From assembly GCA_037189985.1 (NCBI GenBank), contig JBBCJX010000012.1, positions 1 through 64,000 on the forward strand: a DNA stretch of 64,000 nt, given 5' to 3'. Of the stretch, positions 33,939 to 42,284 are shown piece after piece. The stretch's first letter is position 1, and each line of letters opens with the position of its first letter. Both the position numbers and the translations under genes were made by a program. The notes under the pieces are model-generated. The model had not been told where the DNA came from, did not search any database, and worked only from the letters and a program-made list of their open reading frames with translations. Source of the DNA: UBA2031 sp037189985 (lineage in GTDB: Bacteria; Pseudomonadota; Gammaproteobacteria; Pseudomonadales; Moraxellaceae).

Positions 33939-35306
33939 TCAGTTGTAGCCGCTCTCACCATGCGACACGAGATCCAGACCCTGCTGCTCTTCTTCTTCGG
34001 TCACACGGATGCCACCGGTCAAAAGGCCAGCGATCTTGAAGGCAATGAAGGCAACCACAGCAGACAGCACGATGGCAATCAGCACGCCCTTGAGCTGTAT
34101 CCAGACCTGGTGGCCCATGGAGACACCCTCGGCCAGACCCGTACCACCCAGGGAGGACTCGACGAACACACCCGTCAGGATGGCGCCCAGAATGCCGCAC
34201 ACGCCATGCACACCGAACACGTCGAAGGAGTCATCCACGTTGAGCAGTTTCTTGAGGCCCGTTACGCCCCAGAAGCCCAGTGCACCTGCCAGCAGGCCAA
34301 GAACGATGGAGCCCATGGGGCCGACAAAGCCTGCAGCCGGAGTGATGGCCACAAGACCTGCCACAGCACCGGAGGCGGCGCCCAGCATTGAGGCCTTGCC
34401 ACGCAGCAGGGCTTCGACACCGATCCAGGACAGCACGGCAGCGCCTGTTGCAAAGATTGTGTTCACGAAGGCGAGACCGGCCAGACCGTTAGCAGCAGCA
34501 GCGGAGCCAGCGTTGAAGCCGAACCAGCCTACCCACAGCAGGGAAGCGCCGATCATGGTGAAGGCCAGGTTATGCGGGGGCATCGGTGTCTTGCCATAGC
34601 CCTTGCGCTTGCCAAGCATGTAGGCACCCACGAGAGCTGCCACACCGGCATTGATGTGAATCACGGTACCACCAGCAAAGTCCAGCGCACCGTCACCCGC
34701 CAGGAGGCCGCCACCCCAGACCATGTGGGTCATGGGCAGGTAGGCGAAGGTGAACCAGATCACGGAGAAGATCAGCACCGACTTGAACTTGATACGCTCG
34801 GCCAGACCACCCACCACGAGAGCAACGGTAATGGCAGCGAAAGCAGACTGGAAGGCAACGAACACGTACTCAGGCAGCGTCATGCTGATCGAGTCAGGTG
34901 TAATGCCTATCAGGAAGGCCTTGTCGAAATTCCCGATGAAAGATCCATCACCGGAGAACGCCAACGAGTAACCGTATACGGCCCAGAGCAGGGTGATCAG
35001 CGAGAAGATCACAAAAACCTGCATCAAGACAGAAAGCACATTCTTGGTCCGTGCCAGGCCACCGTAGAACAGAGCCAGGCCGGGAATGCTCATCATGATG
35101 ACAAGCAGCGTAGAGGTAAGCATCCAGGCGGTATCGCCCGAATCCACCTTCGCTTCTTCGGCAACTTCTTCAGCGGGAGCCTCAACAGGGGCAGCTTCAA
35201 CAACCGCGGCAACGGCCTCAACCACTTCCACGGCTTCTTCGGCAAACGCCGGGACACTCGCCACCAGGGCGCTACCCAGCATGAGGGCATAGACAAAATT
35301 TTTCAC
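33939..35306 (-). CDS. amtB: Ammonium transporter AmtB, first copy
   Basis: A 455-residue ammonium channel. Signal peptide (about 1-22), then an acidic Ala/Val/Glu/Pro-rich linker, then the Amt domain from DSGDTAWMLTSTLLVIMMS with DFAGGTVIHINAG and LWVGWFGFNAGSA, ending in the cytoplasmic EEEQQGLDLVSHGE, which binds GlnK. I use the GTG at 35306 because GGAGG precedes it and a signal peptide follows. It is 45 bases downstream of glnK1. Together with torF it forms a nitrogen-regulated operon. Confidence 0.94.
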   Translation of the reverse strand: MKNFVYALMLGSALVASVPAFAEEAVEVVEAVAAVVEAAPVEAPAEEVAEEAKVDSGDTAWMLTSTLLVIMMSIPGLALFYGGLARTKNVLSVLMQVFVIFSLITLLWAVYGYSLAFSGDGSFIGNFDKAFLIGITPDSISMTLPEYVFVAFQSAFAAITVALVVGGLAERIKFKSVLIFSVIWFTFAYLPMTHMVWGGGLLAGDGALDFAGGTVIHINAGVAALVGAYMLGKRKGYGKTPMPPHNLAFTMIGASLLWVGWFGFNAGSAAAANGLAGLAFVNTIFATGAAVLSWIGVEALLRGKASMLGAASGAVAGLVAITPAAGFVGPMGSIVLGLLAGALGFWGVTGLKKLLNVDDSFDVFGVHGVCGILGAILTGVFVESSLGGTGLAEGVSMGHQVWIQLKGVLIAIVLSAVVAFIAFKIAGLLTGGIRVTEEEEQQGLDLVSHGESGYN

Positions 35307-35351
35307 AGGAACTCCTCCGCGGTGAACGCGTATTGGCAGCAAGTTTGAAAA

Positions 35352-35690
35352 TCAGATCGCATCGACGCCGGTTTCACCGGTACGGATGCGAATGGCCTGC
35401 TCCAGCGTGGTGACGAAAATCTTGCCGTCGCCAATCTTGCCGGTGTTGGCCGCCTTGGTGATGGCTTCGATCACCTGATCCAGCAGGTCATCGCTGGTGG
35501 CAATCTCGATCTTCACCTTGGGCAGGAAGTCCACGACATATTCCGCGCCGCGATAGAGTTCCGTATGGCCTTTCTGGCGGCCGAAACCCTTCACTTCCGT
35601 GACAGTGATGCCCTGCACGCCGATATCCGACAATGCTTCACGCACGTCGTCCAGCTTGAAGGGCTTGATGATGGCGGTAACCAGTTTCAT
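35352..35690 (-). CDS. glnK: Nitrogen regulatory protein P-II (GlnK), first copy
   Basis: A 112-residue P-II protein starting MKLVTAIIKPFKLDDV, with T-loop YRGAEYVVDFLPK (Tyr for uridylylation) and the terminal IRIRTGETGVDAI. It lies between the porin-like torF gene and amtB1 on the same strand. It probably plugs AmtB1 under nitrogen excess and relays status to NtrB. A hairpin in the torF-glnK1 gap may reduce read-through. Two further in-frame codons upstream (MRE) are possible. Confidence 0.96.
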   Translation of the reverse strand: MKLVTAIIKPFKLDDVREALSDIGVQGITVTEVKGFGRQKGHTELYRGAEYVVDFLPKVKIEIATSDDLLDQVIEAITKAANTGKIGDGKIFVTTLEQAIRIRTGETGVDAI

Positions 35691-35716
35691 TTCACGCACT
35701 CCTGTATCAGAAAATT

Positions 35717-35741
35717 CCGCGCGCGGTTTTGACGCGCGCGG
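35717..35741 (-). terminator. Hairpin between torF-like porin and glnK1
   Basis: CCGCGCGC / GCGCGCGG arms with a 9-base loop, followed on the minus strand by AATTTTC. It is a weak terminator or an mRNA-processing stem. It could set a higher level of porin than of GlnK/AmtB from the shared sigma-54 promoter. Confidence 0.6.
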
Positions 35742-35753
35742 GATGGAACGGGA

Positions 35754-36464
35754 TCAAAGCGCTTTGGAAAGGGAGAAAACCACTGCACCCGACTCAGCAA
35801 CGATAGGACCAACAGCAGACTCATCCAGAGTATTGCCGTAAACAGCCAACTCGGCAGTCACATCAAGTACGCTCTTGCTCACAGCTACCTTGTAGTCCGT
35901 GTATTTTTCAGTGAAGAGTGTTTCCGTACCGTCACCGAAGTTGTAACCAACCGCGGCTGAAAGCCCGAAGCCGGCCACTTCTGTCCCATAGCTGGCATTC
36001 ACGTAAAAGTTACTGCCGCTTTCACTGGTGTAGTCCGGGGTATAAGCCACAGCCAGCTTGGCACCTGCCGCCGCCACAGAACCATAAACCTCAACGAAGT
36101 CGGCGCTGACTCCCGCTGTAGCAGCAGAAGAGTTGGGATATCCGTAATACAGGACGCCTACATCGTAAGCGACACCACCTGCCTCACCGGCATAACCGAT
36201 GGAGGGATCCAGCTCCAAGTAATTGGCAAAGTTGATGCTTGAGCCCCACAACGTGAAATAAGCACCTGATTCGTGGCTGATACCGATCGAGCCCTGAAGA
36301 GCAGGGCCATCAGACTGCGTGACGCCACGGTAGTAGTAATCGGAGACGACAGTAACACTGCCGGAGGTAGTGAACGGCCCGCTGGCTTCTTCAGCCTTTG
36401 CAGTCATGCCCATCGTCAGCAGGCTGCCTGCCAGAAGCGCAGTAGAGAGTTTGCTCAGTTTCAT
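35754..36464 (-). CDS. TorF family putative porin (TIGR02001)
   Basis: A 236-residue outer-membrane beta-barrel candidate. Signal peptide ends near MTAKAEEA (about residue 24). The mature protein opens with GSVTVVSDYYYRGVTQSDG, the signature of the gcw_chp/TIGR02001 family, then alternating strands to a terminal FSLSKAL. Aromatic residues and Gly/Ser-rich turns fit a barrel. It precedes glnK1-amtB1 and has a sigma-54 promoter plus two NtrC-type sites upstream, so it is probably induced by nitrogen limitation and may admit nitrogen compounds (inference). Confidence 0.88.
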   Translation of the reverse strand: MKLSKLSTALLAGSLLTMGMTAKAEEASGPFTTSGSVTVVSDYYYRGVTQSDGPALQGSIGISHESGAYFTLWGSSINFANYLELDPSIGYAGEAGGVAYDVGVLYYGYPNSSAATAGVSADFVEVYGSVAAAGAKLAVAYTPDYTSESGSNFYVNASYGTEVAGFGLSAAVGYNFGDGTETLFTEKYTDYKVAVSKSVLDVTAELAVYGNTLDESAVGPIVAESGAVVFSLSKAL

Positions 36465-36544
36465 GTGTACGACTCCTTAAAACCCTGTGGTGACTCGTTG
36501 AGTGTGAAAACTGCGAAGCTCTTGTCAGAACTTGCAGGACACTT

Positions 36545-36560
36545 TGCAGAAGCCATGCCA
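36545..36560 (-). promoter_or_regulatory. Sigma-54 promoter of torF-glnK1-amtB1
   Basis: On the minus strand, TGGCATGGCTTCTGCA: TGGCA at -24 and CTGCA at -12 with exact spacing. The predicted start is near 36534, about 70 bases before the torF ATG. Confidence 0.85.
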
Positions 36561-36647
36561 ACGCTTACGGAGCCGCGACAAACCTCATGACAAAGGCCGT
36601 TGCAGCGGTCACAAACCCTGTTTTTCCCTCTCAAAAAGCCCCTGAAT

Positions 36648-36660
36648 CACCATACTGGTG
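36648..36660. promoter_or_regulatory. NtrC-type binding site 1 upstream of torF
   Basis: CACCA-TAC-TGGTG, a perfect palindrome matching the core of the NtrC consensus TGCACCA-N3-TGGTGCA. Its centre is about 120 bases upstream of the predicted sigma-54 start, the usual enhancer distance. Confidence 0.8.
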
Positions 36661-36688
36661 CGGCGTCGCCCCGCATTGCGGCGACATT

Positions 36689-36705
36689 CGCACCAACACA
36701 GTGCA
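36689..36705. promoter_or_regulatory. NtrC-type binding site 2 upstream of torF
   Basis: On the minus strand, TGCACTG-TGT-TGGTGCG, 17 bases, with three differences from the NtrC consensus. Centre-to-centre distance from site 1 is about 43 bases, or four helical turns, suiting cooperative binding of two NtrC dimers. Confidence 0.75.
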
Positions 36706-36782
36706 TTGAAGACCAAAATGCCTAAGCTGCAAGCCGGTGCTAGAATCCTTCGCCTTGTCAGCCACCCGCAGGAGCATCCGCC

Positions 36783-37049
36783 ATGGCCATTGAGCAGATC
36801 GTCAACCGTGTCAGCGAGCAGCTTGCCCAGGTACTGCCGCCCGGCGTGCGCCAGCTTCGGGGAGATCTGGAAGAGAACATCAAGGCTGTCCTGCGCGAGG
36901 CGTTGTCACGCATGGAGCTCGTGACCCGCGAGGAGTTCGATGTGCAGACTGCCATGCTTTCCCGCACCCGCAGCCGCCTTGAGGCTGTAGAGGCCGAACT
37001 GCGGGCCGTGGAACAACGTCTTGGCAGTCTGGAAAGCCGCGGCAAATAA
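36783..37049 (+). CDS. ubiK: Ubiquinone biosynthesis accessory factor UbiK
   Basis: An 88-residue protein of the UbiK (YqiC) family. It is nearly all helical with a C-terminal coiled coil (LSRTRSRLEAVEAELRAVEQ) that trimerises. REEFDVQTAMLSRTR is the family signature. UbiK assists the hydroxylation steps of ubiquinone synthesis with UbiJ and binds membrane lipids. The adjacent comM and, across the gap, glnK-amtB repeat the Pseudomonas gene order. Confidence 0.92.
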   Translation: MAIEQIVNRVSEQLAQVLPPGVRQLRGDLEENIKAVLREALSRMELVTREEFDVQTAMLSRTRSRLEAVEAELRAVEQRLGSLESRGK

Positions 37050-37124
37050 GGGCAGAACCCCGGCAGGGCAACTGCCGGACAGAATCCGGCCGCAGGGAAG
37101 CGGCCTTTTCATCAGGAGAAAGGG

Positions 37125-38624
37125 ATGTCTCTCGCACTCGTGCGCACGCGCGCGCAACTCGGGCTGGATGCCCCGCCGGTTACCGTTGAAGTCCACCTGA
37201 GCGCCGGCCTGCCGGGCCTGGCCATTGTCGGCCTGCCAGAGGCTGCCGTACGTGAAAGCAAGGACCGCGTGCGCTCGGCCCTGATCAACTCCGGCTTCGA
37301 ATTTCCCCAGCGCCGCATCACCATCAGTCTCGCCCCCGCTGATCTGCCCAAGGATGGCGGGCGCTACGACCTGCCGATTGCCCTGGGCATTCTGGCGGCG
37401 AATGGCCAATTGCCCGTGGCCGCCCTGAAAGACCGGGAGTTCATGGGCGAGCTGGCACTCTCCGGTGAATTACGGCCGGTGACAGGAGTCCTCCCGGCAA
37501 GCATGGCAGCGCGGAACGCAGCACATGCCCTCTTCGTGCCAGAGGGCAATGCCAGTGAAGCAGCCCGCCCACAGGGCGCCGAGGTCTACGGCTGCGATCA
37601 TCTGCTGGCTGTCTTCGCCCATCTGGGCGAGCAGAAAAAGCTGCTACGCACAGAGGCTCCCGCACCGACTGCCGAAGCCGGCAATTATCCCGACATGGCC
37701 GATGTCAAAGGCCAGCATCAGGCCAGACGGGCACTTGAAATTGCCGCGGCAGGCGGACACTCCCTGCTGATGCTGGGACCACCCGGCACAGGCAAGACAC
37801 TGCTGGCCTCAAGGCTGCCCGGCCTCCTGCCTGAGCTTGCCGAAGAGCAGGCACTGGAAGTAGCCGCCATACGCTCATTGCTGGGACGCAGCGACACGAC
37901 AGGCCTGCAGCCTCCCTTCCGCTGCCCCCACCATACGGCATCTGCAGTGGCACTTGTCGGTGGCGGCTCCCACCCACGTCCGGGAGAAATCACGCTGGCT
38001 CATCACGGCGTACTGTTTCTGGATGAGCTGCCGGAATTTGACCGCAAGGTGCTGGAAGTTCTGCGAGAGCCACTGGAGTCCGGACATGTCGTCATTTCAC
38101 GCGCGGCAAATCAGGTACGGTTTCCCGCACGCTTCCAGATGGTGGCGGCCATGAATCCCTGCCCCTGTGGCTATCTGGGCGACGGGACGGCACGCTGCCG
38201 CTGCACCCCTGAGCGGATCAGCCGTTACCGTAGCCGGCTTTCAGGCCCATTGCTGGACCGCATCGACCTTCATGTAGAAGTGCCGGCCTTGCCCGCAGAA
38301 ATCCTGCATCGGGGCAACGCAGGCGAGACCTCGGCAACCGTCAAGGCACGTGTGCTGGCAGCCAGGGCACGACAAGAAAGAAGGCAGGGGCAACTCAACC
38401 AGGCGCTGAGCCCGACACAGATTGCCGAACACGCGGCACTTTCACGCAACGATGCCGACACGCTGGAGCAGGCCATGCGGCGCATGCGGCTTTCGGCTCG
38501 TGCCTATCACCGCGTGCTGCGCGTGGCACGCACGATTGCCGATATCGAAGACAGCAACAACATCGAGACAGCACACCTGCATGAGGCTCTGGCTTACCGG
38601 GTGCTGGACAGACTGCCCGGGTGA
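37125..38624 (+). CDS. comM: YifB/ComM family Mg-chelatase-like AAA ATPase
   Basis: A 499-residue AAA+ ATPase. The N-terminal Lon-like ChlI domain (1-170) opens with SLALVRTRAQLGLDAPPVTVEVHLS. The central ATPase has Walker A GPPGTGKTLLA (about 220) and Walker B LFLDELPEF. A Cys-rich insert, CPCGYLGDGTARCRCTP, is typical of the family. ComM is a helicase promoting branch migration during integration of DNA taken up by transformation. It follows ubiK by 75 bases. Confidence 0.93.
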   Translation: MSLALVRTRAQLGLDAPPVTVEVHLSAGLPGLAIVGLPEAAVRESKDRVRSALINSGFEFPQRRITISLAPADLPKDGGRYDLPIALGILAANGQLPVAALKDREFMGELALSGELRPVTGVLPASMAARNAAHALFVPEGNASEAARPQGAEVYGCDHLLAVFAHLGEQKKLLRTEAPAPTAEAGNYPDMADVKGQHQARRALEIAAAGGHSLLMLGPPGTGKTLLASRLPGLLPELAEEQALEVAAIRSLLGRSDTTGLQPPFRCPHHTASAVALVGGGSHPRPGEITLAHHGVLFLDELPEFDRKVLEVLREPLESGHVVISRAANQVRFPARFQMVAAMNPCPCGYLGDGTARCRCTPERISRYRSRLSGPLLDRIDLHVEVPALPAEILHRGNAGETSATVKARVLAARARQERRQGQLNQALSPTQIAEHAALSRNDADTLEQAMRRMRLSARAYHRVLRVARTIADIEDSNNIETAHLHEALAYRVLDRLPG

Positions 38625-38633
38625 CGATCCGGG

Positions 38634-38987
38634 TCAGCGATTTCCCAATGCCTTGGGTGCACTTTCCCGGACACGCTGCGTCGTGGCGTCCAGCAGTATA
38701 CGGCGCGCATTGGCATCGTGATCAAACCGGCCTTCGCGTATACCCGTGGCAAATAGGCGATTAAGCGTCGCCAGATCTGCCGACTGCCCCAGAAGGCCCT
38801 CCAAGCGCTGCTGCTCTTCCTGCTCAGCCACACTGCCATTTTGCAACTGGCGCTCGGCAATGCTCATGGCATTGGCAATCATCAGGGCCTGGTATGCCTT
38901 TTCCTTTGGCAACAGCGGCATCAATTCCTTGCGCAGCACCTCGCGGGCAATCGCCAGCAGCTCGGCACCATCGGGACGTTCACGCAT
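38634..38987 (-). CDS. DUF6285 domain protein, partner of phosphotransferase
   Basis: A 117-residue helical protein. The opening, RPDGAELLAIAREVLRKELMPLLP, and AYQALMIANAMSIAERQL are typical of the DUF6285 family, which occurs next to aminoglycoside-phosphotransferase-like genes. The two overlap by 8 bases, so they are translation-coupled and possibly form a complex. Function unknown. No membrane segment or signal peptide. Confidence 0.78.
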   Translation of the reverse strand: MRERPDGAELLAIAREVLRKELMPLLPKEKAYQALMIANAMSIAERQLQNGSVAEQEEQQRLEGLLGQSADLATLNRLFATGIREGRFDHDANARRILLDATTQRVRESAPKALGNR

Positions 38988-39996
38988 GCTGCACCCCCGT
39001 CATGTAAAGGATTTCCAGTTCGAGCTCGGGAACAATATGCGCGGTAAGCGCCAACTCCAGCGAAGGCTCCTGCCCGGAGACATGGCGCTCGCCCTGTTGC
39101 AGGGCGATGATGGCCCAGCGCACGTGGGCATAAACCTCCCAATAGAACACGGCATCACGATCCAGCGGCTTGTCACTCGCGCGCTCGTAGCCACGGTAAA
39201 GCGCCTCGCGCGAACCGATGCCACCCGCTTCCTTTTCAAACTGGCCAAAGCGCCAGCAGCGCGCGCAGAACCAGCCGATGTCCTCCAGCGGATCGGACCA
39301 GGCGGCGAACTCCCAGTCCAGCACGGCCGTCAGGCCATTTTCATCCACCATGTAGTTGCCGGTGCGGAAATCGCGATGCGTGAGCACCAGCCTTTCCGTT
39401 TCCGGCGCATTTTTTTCCAGCCAGCGTATACCCCACTCCAGCGCCGGAAAGGCGGTGTGGTGGGCATCCAGAAAATCGCGGAATTCCTTCACGCCCTGCA
39501 AGGCCGGAGACAAATCCGGTTTCTTCAAAAAATCCAGATCAATGCGTGGTGGGTGAATGACATGCAGGCGCGCCATTTCTTCACCAATGCGCTCTGCCAG
39601 TTTCTCGCGATCACCACCCAAGCCCTGCTCCCGAACGAGGCGATAACCTGCAGCCGTGCCATTGGCCTTGCGCATCACGAAGAAGTCCCGCCCGAAAACG
39701 GATTCGTCTCCCAACCACAAAGGTTCTGGCACTGTCACACCAGCCGCAAAAGCGGCTTTCAGCAAGGCAAACTCCTGAGCCCGGGAATGTGATTCTGCAA
39801 CGGCCGATGCCGCATCCGAACGCAGCACACAGTCCAGCGTTCCGGCATGTGCTCCTCCCTCCAGAGAGACAACCAGAAGCCAGTTCTCCTGGATGGCTCC
39901 GCCAGACAACAGCCTGGCTTCTTCGATGCGGGCCGACACCGCCCCGGCTCGCTGTGCCAGGAATTTTTCTACGGCTGACTTCTGTTCGCTCTGCAT
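38980..39996 (-). CDS. Phosphotransferase family protein (APH/ACAD10-like kinase)
   Basis: A 338-residue kinase-like enzyme. The catalytic loop LTHRDFRTGNYMV (Asp and Asn as in aminoglycoside phosphotransferases) and the metal-binding VLDWEFAAWSDPLEDIGW are intact. Members of this branch lie beside acyl-CoA dehydrogenase genes and may phosphorylate hydroxy acyl groups, as mammalian ACAD10/11 do; the neighbouring dehydrogenase (73 bases away) supports such a lipid role. It overlaps the DUF6285 gene by 8 bases. Confidence 0.85.
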   Translation of the reverse strand: MQSEQKSAVEKFLAQRAGAVSARIEEARLLSGGAIQENWLLVVSLEGGAHAGTLDCVLRSDAASAVAESHSRAQEFALLKAAFAAGVTVPEPLWLGDESVFGRDFFVMRKANGTAAGYRLVREQGLGGDREKLAERIGEEMARLHVIHPPRIDLDFLKKPDLSPALQGVKEFRDFLDAHHTAFPALEWGIRWLEKNAPETERLVLTHRDFRTGNYMVDENGLTAVLDWEFAAWSDPLEDIGWFCARCWRFGQFEKEAGGIGSREALYRGYERASDKPLDRDAVFYWEVYAHVRWAIIALQQGERHVSGQEPSLELALTAHIVPELELEILYMTGVQHA

Positions 39997-40023
39997 ACGC
40001 TTTGACTCGACCGGCCTCTCATC

Positions 40024-40045
40024 GTCCCGGCAGAAGCCAGGACGA
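40024..40045 (-). repeat. REP-like hairpin element, copy 3 (inverted)
   Basis: On the minus strand, GTCCTGGC-TTCT-GCCGGGAC: the same hairpin as copies at 18, 23450 and 54158, with one G-T wobble. It lies in the short gap between the phosphotransferase and dehydrogenase genes. Confidence 0.6.
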
Positions 40046-40068
40046 GGAAGAAAGAATCAGGTGTTAAC

Positions 40069-41268
40069 TCAGACACCCCACTTGAAGAATTCCTGACCCT
40101 CCGCCAGATAGGCGCGGGAAAGAACCATCTTGTGAATTTCACTGGCACCATCCACCAGTCGTGCCTGACGTGCGTAGCGGTAGATCCACTCCACGATGGT
40201 GTCCTTGGAATAACCGCGCGCGCCCAGCAACTGGATAGCGGTATCGGCCGCCTTGTGCAGCGTATCGGCCACATGAATCTTGGCGATGGAAATATCCGTG
40301 CGGGCGAAATCACCCTGGTCCAGTTTCCAGGCCGCATTCATGGTGAGCAGGCGACCGATGTGGATGTCTTTCGCGGCATCACCCAACATCCACTGCACGC
40401 CTTCGTGCTGTGCCAACGTTTCGCCAAAGCTCATGCGTTGCGACACATAGGCACCGGCTTCTTCCAGGCAGCGCTTGGAAAGCCCCAGCCAGCGCATGCA
40501 GTGGGTAAGGCGCGCCGTACCGAGGCGTATCTGGGTCACCTTGAGGCCGTCGCCCACTTCCAGCAGGCGGCACTCGTCCGGAATTTCCAGGCCGTCGAAC
40601 ACGATCTCGCAGTGCCCGCCGTGCTCTTCCGGCCCCATGATGGGAATGCGGCGCTCGATGCGCCAGCCCGGCTGTGAGGCATCGAATAGGAAAGCGGTCA
40701 GCCCTTTGCGCTCATCATCGGACGTGCGTGCAATCAGGATGAAATGCTGCGCGCCTTCGGCACCAGTGATGAACCACTTGCGGCCGGTAATGATCCACTT
40801 GTCACCTTTCTTTTCGGCTTTTGTATAGGTGAGAGAAGGATCAGAACCGCAGCCCTTGGGTTCGGTCATGGCGAAGGAGGAACGCACCTTGCCGTCGATG
40901 ATGGGCTGCAGCCAGCGCTGCTTGAGTTCTTCGGTCTTGAGGATTTTTTCCAGCACGATCATGTTGCCATCGTCCGGCGGTGCGGCATTGAAAATCACCG
41001 GGCCGAACGGCGAGCGTGCCGCTTCTTCATAACAGGCGGCCATGCCGACTACGCCGATGCCTTGGCCGCCGCGCGACTTCGGCATCTGGAAGGCCCACAA
41101 TCCTTCCGACTTTGCCAGGGCACGGACTTTGGCGACCACGTCCTCGCGGATGTTTTCATGCTCGTCGAACGCATCGGGCTGCCTTTCCAGCGGCAGCACG
41201 TTTTTCTCGACAAAGGCGCGCACGCGCAGGCGGTAATCTTCAATCTCGGGGGACAGGGAGAAATCCAT
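40069..41268 (-). CDS. Acyl-CoA dehydrogenase (ACAD10/11-like)
   Basis: A 399-residue FAD enzyme of the acyl-CoA dehydrogenase family. It shows the N-terminal MDFSLSPEIEDYRLRVRAFV helix, the FAD-binding SFAMTEPKGCGSD block, and C-terminal LLGARGYSKDTIVEWIYRYAR plus DGASEIHKMVLSRAYL. It probably acts on an acyl-CoA together with the neighbouring phosphotransferase and SDR. The ATG at 41268 starts the family resemblance; 21 upstream residues are dropped. It is minus-strand with the genes on either side and likely co-transcribed. Confidence 0.88.
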   Translation of the reverse strand: MDFSLSPEIEDYRLRVRAFVEKNVLPLERQPDAFDEHENIREDVVAKVRALAKSEGLWAFQMPKSRGGQGIGVVGMAACYEEAARSPFGPVIFNAAPPDDGNMIVLEKILKTEELKQRWLQPIIDGKVRSSFAMTEPKGCGSDPSLTYTKAEKKGDKWIITGRKWFITGAEGAQHFILIARTSDDERKGLTAFLFDASQPGWRIERRIPIMGPEEHGGHCEIVFDGLEIPDECRLLEVGDGLKVTQIRLGTARLTHCMRWLGLSKRCLEEAGAYVSQRMSFGETLAQHEGVQWMLGDAAKDIHIGRLLTMNAAWKLDQGDFARTDISIAKIHVADTLHKAADTAIQLLGARGYSKDTIVEWIYRYARQARLVDGASEIHKMVLSRAYLAEGQEFFKWGV

Positions 41269-41352
41269 CGGGGGCTCCGGCAAATACAGGCGCAGATACT
41301 GCCGCCATATCAGAAGAAAAAGGTACGGCAATCGCCGTACCCGGCAAAGGCA

Positions 41353-42126
41353 TCAGAGCGTCGAACAGAGGTGGGCGCCATCCACTTCGATGACACTTCC
41401 GCTCATGTAGCTGCCAGCCTCAGAGGCCAGCAACAGCAAGGGGCCGTCCAGTTCCTGTTTGAGACCGAGACGGCGGAAAGGAATGCGTGCCACCATTTTT
41501 TGCGCCACATCACTCTCGAAGAATTCCCGGTTGAAATCGGTTTCGATATAGCCGGGCGCGATGGCGTTCACGCGAATCCTGTTGCGGGCCAGCTCGAAGG
41601 CCATGGCCTTGGTGAGATGGATGAGGCCGGCCTTGGAGGCGCAATACGGGGTGACGGAGCCGCCCACGCGCAGCCCCAGAATGGATGCAATATTGATGAT
41701 GCTGCCCGGGGTTTTCGTGTCGGCCAGGCGACGGGCCACCGCGCGGGCCACGAGGTAGGCCCCCTTGAGGTTGGTGTCCACCACGGCATCCCATTCGGAC
41801 TCTTCCAGCTTGAGGAAGAAGTTCTCACCCGAAACGCCAGCGTTGTTCACCAGAATGTCGATGACACCACCAGCCAGCTTCTCAGCCTCGGCGACGGCAG
41901 CCTCCACCGAAGAGGCGCTGGTCACGTCCAGCGAGACGGCATGGGCCCGAGCACCGCTCTCGCGCAGGCGAGCCACTTCATCGGCCAGCTTGTCGGCACG
42001 GCGTGCCGCCAGCACCACCTCGGCGCCGGCCCTGGCCAGCGTTTCGGCGAAATGCAGGCCGAGACCGCCGGAGGCGCCGGTCACCAGGGCACGACGGCCG
42101 TCCAGACGGAAGAGGGATGTGCTCAT
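41353..42126 (-). CDS. SDR family oxidoreductase
   Basis: A 257-residue short-chain dehydrogenase with NAD(P) motif TGASGGLG (about residue 17), the NNAG motif, and catalytic Tyr/Lys in YCASKAG. An Arg near residue 42 (AARRADK) suggests NADP preference. Length is normal. It is upstream of the acyl-CoA dehydrogenase on the same strand and may oxidise a hydroxyacyl intermediate (inference). Confidence 0.9.
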   Translation of the reverse strand: MSTSLFRLDGRRALVTGASGGLGLHFAETLARAGAEVVLAARRADKLADEVARLRESGARAHAVSLDVTSASSVEAAVAEAEKLAGGVIDILVNNAGVSGENFFLKLEESEWDAVVDTNLKGAYLVARAVARRLADTKTPGSIINIASILGLRVGGSVTPYCASKAGLIHLTKAMAFELARNRIRVNAIAPGYIETDFNREFFESDVAQKMVARIPFRRLGLKQELDGPLLLLASEAGSYMSGSVIEVDGAHLCSTL

Positions 42127-42284
42127 ACGGGGCCTCCAGCGGCATCACGGGGGAGATAAGGCAGGGCGACGGAACCAGCCGGTCGCGAAGTCGGGCAAGC
42201 TTAAGGAAGCGCTCCCGGGCTGTCCATGACCCGCCACGATGACCGTTTCGACCAGCCCCGTGACTGCCGCCCTCGCGCAGGCAA

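Larger units (their letters stand above)
36465..36782. other. torF-ubiK divergent intergenic region
   Basis: 318 bp without a gene. It carries the sigma-54 promoter of torF and two NtrC-type palindromes, described separately. The right end should hold the ubiK promoter, which I could not place with confidence. Confidence 0.8.
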
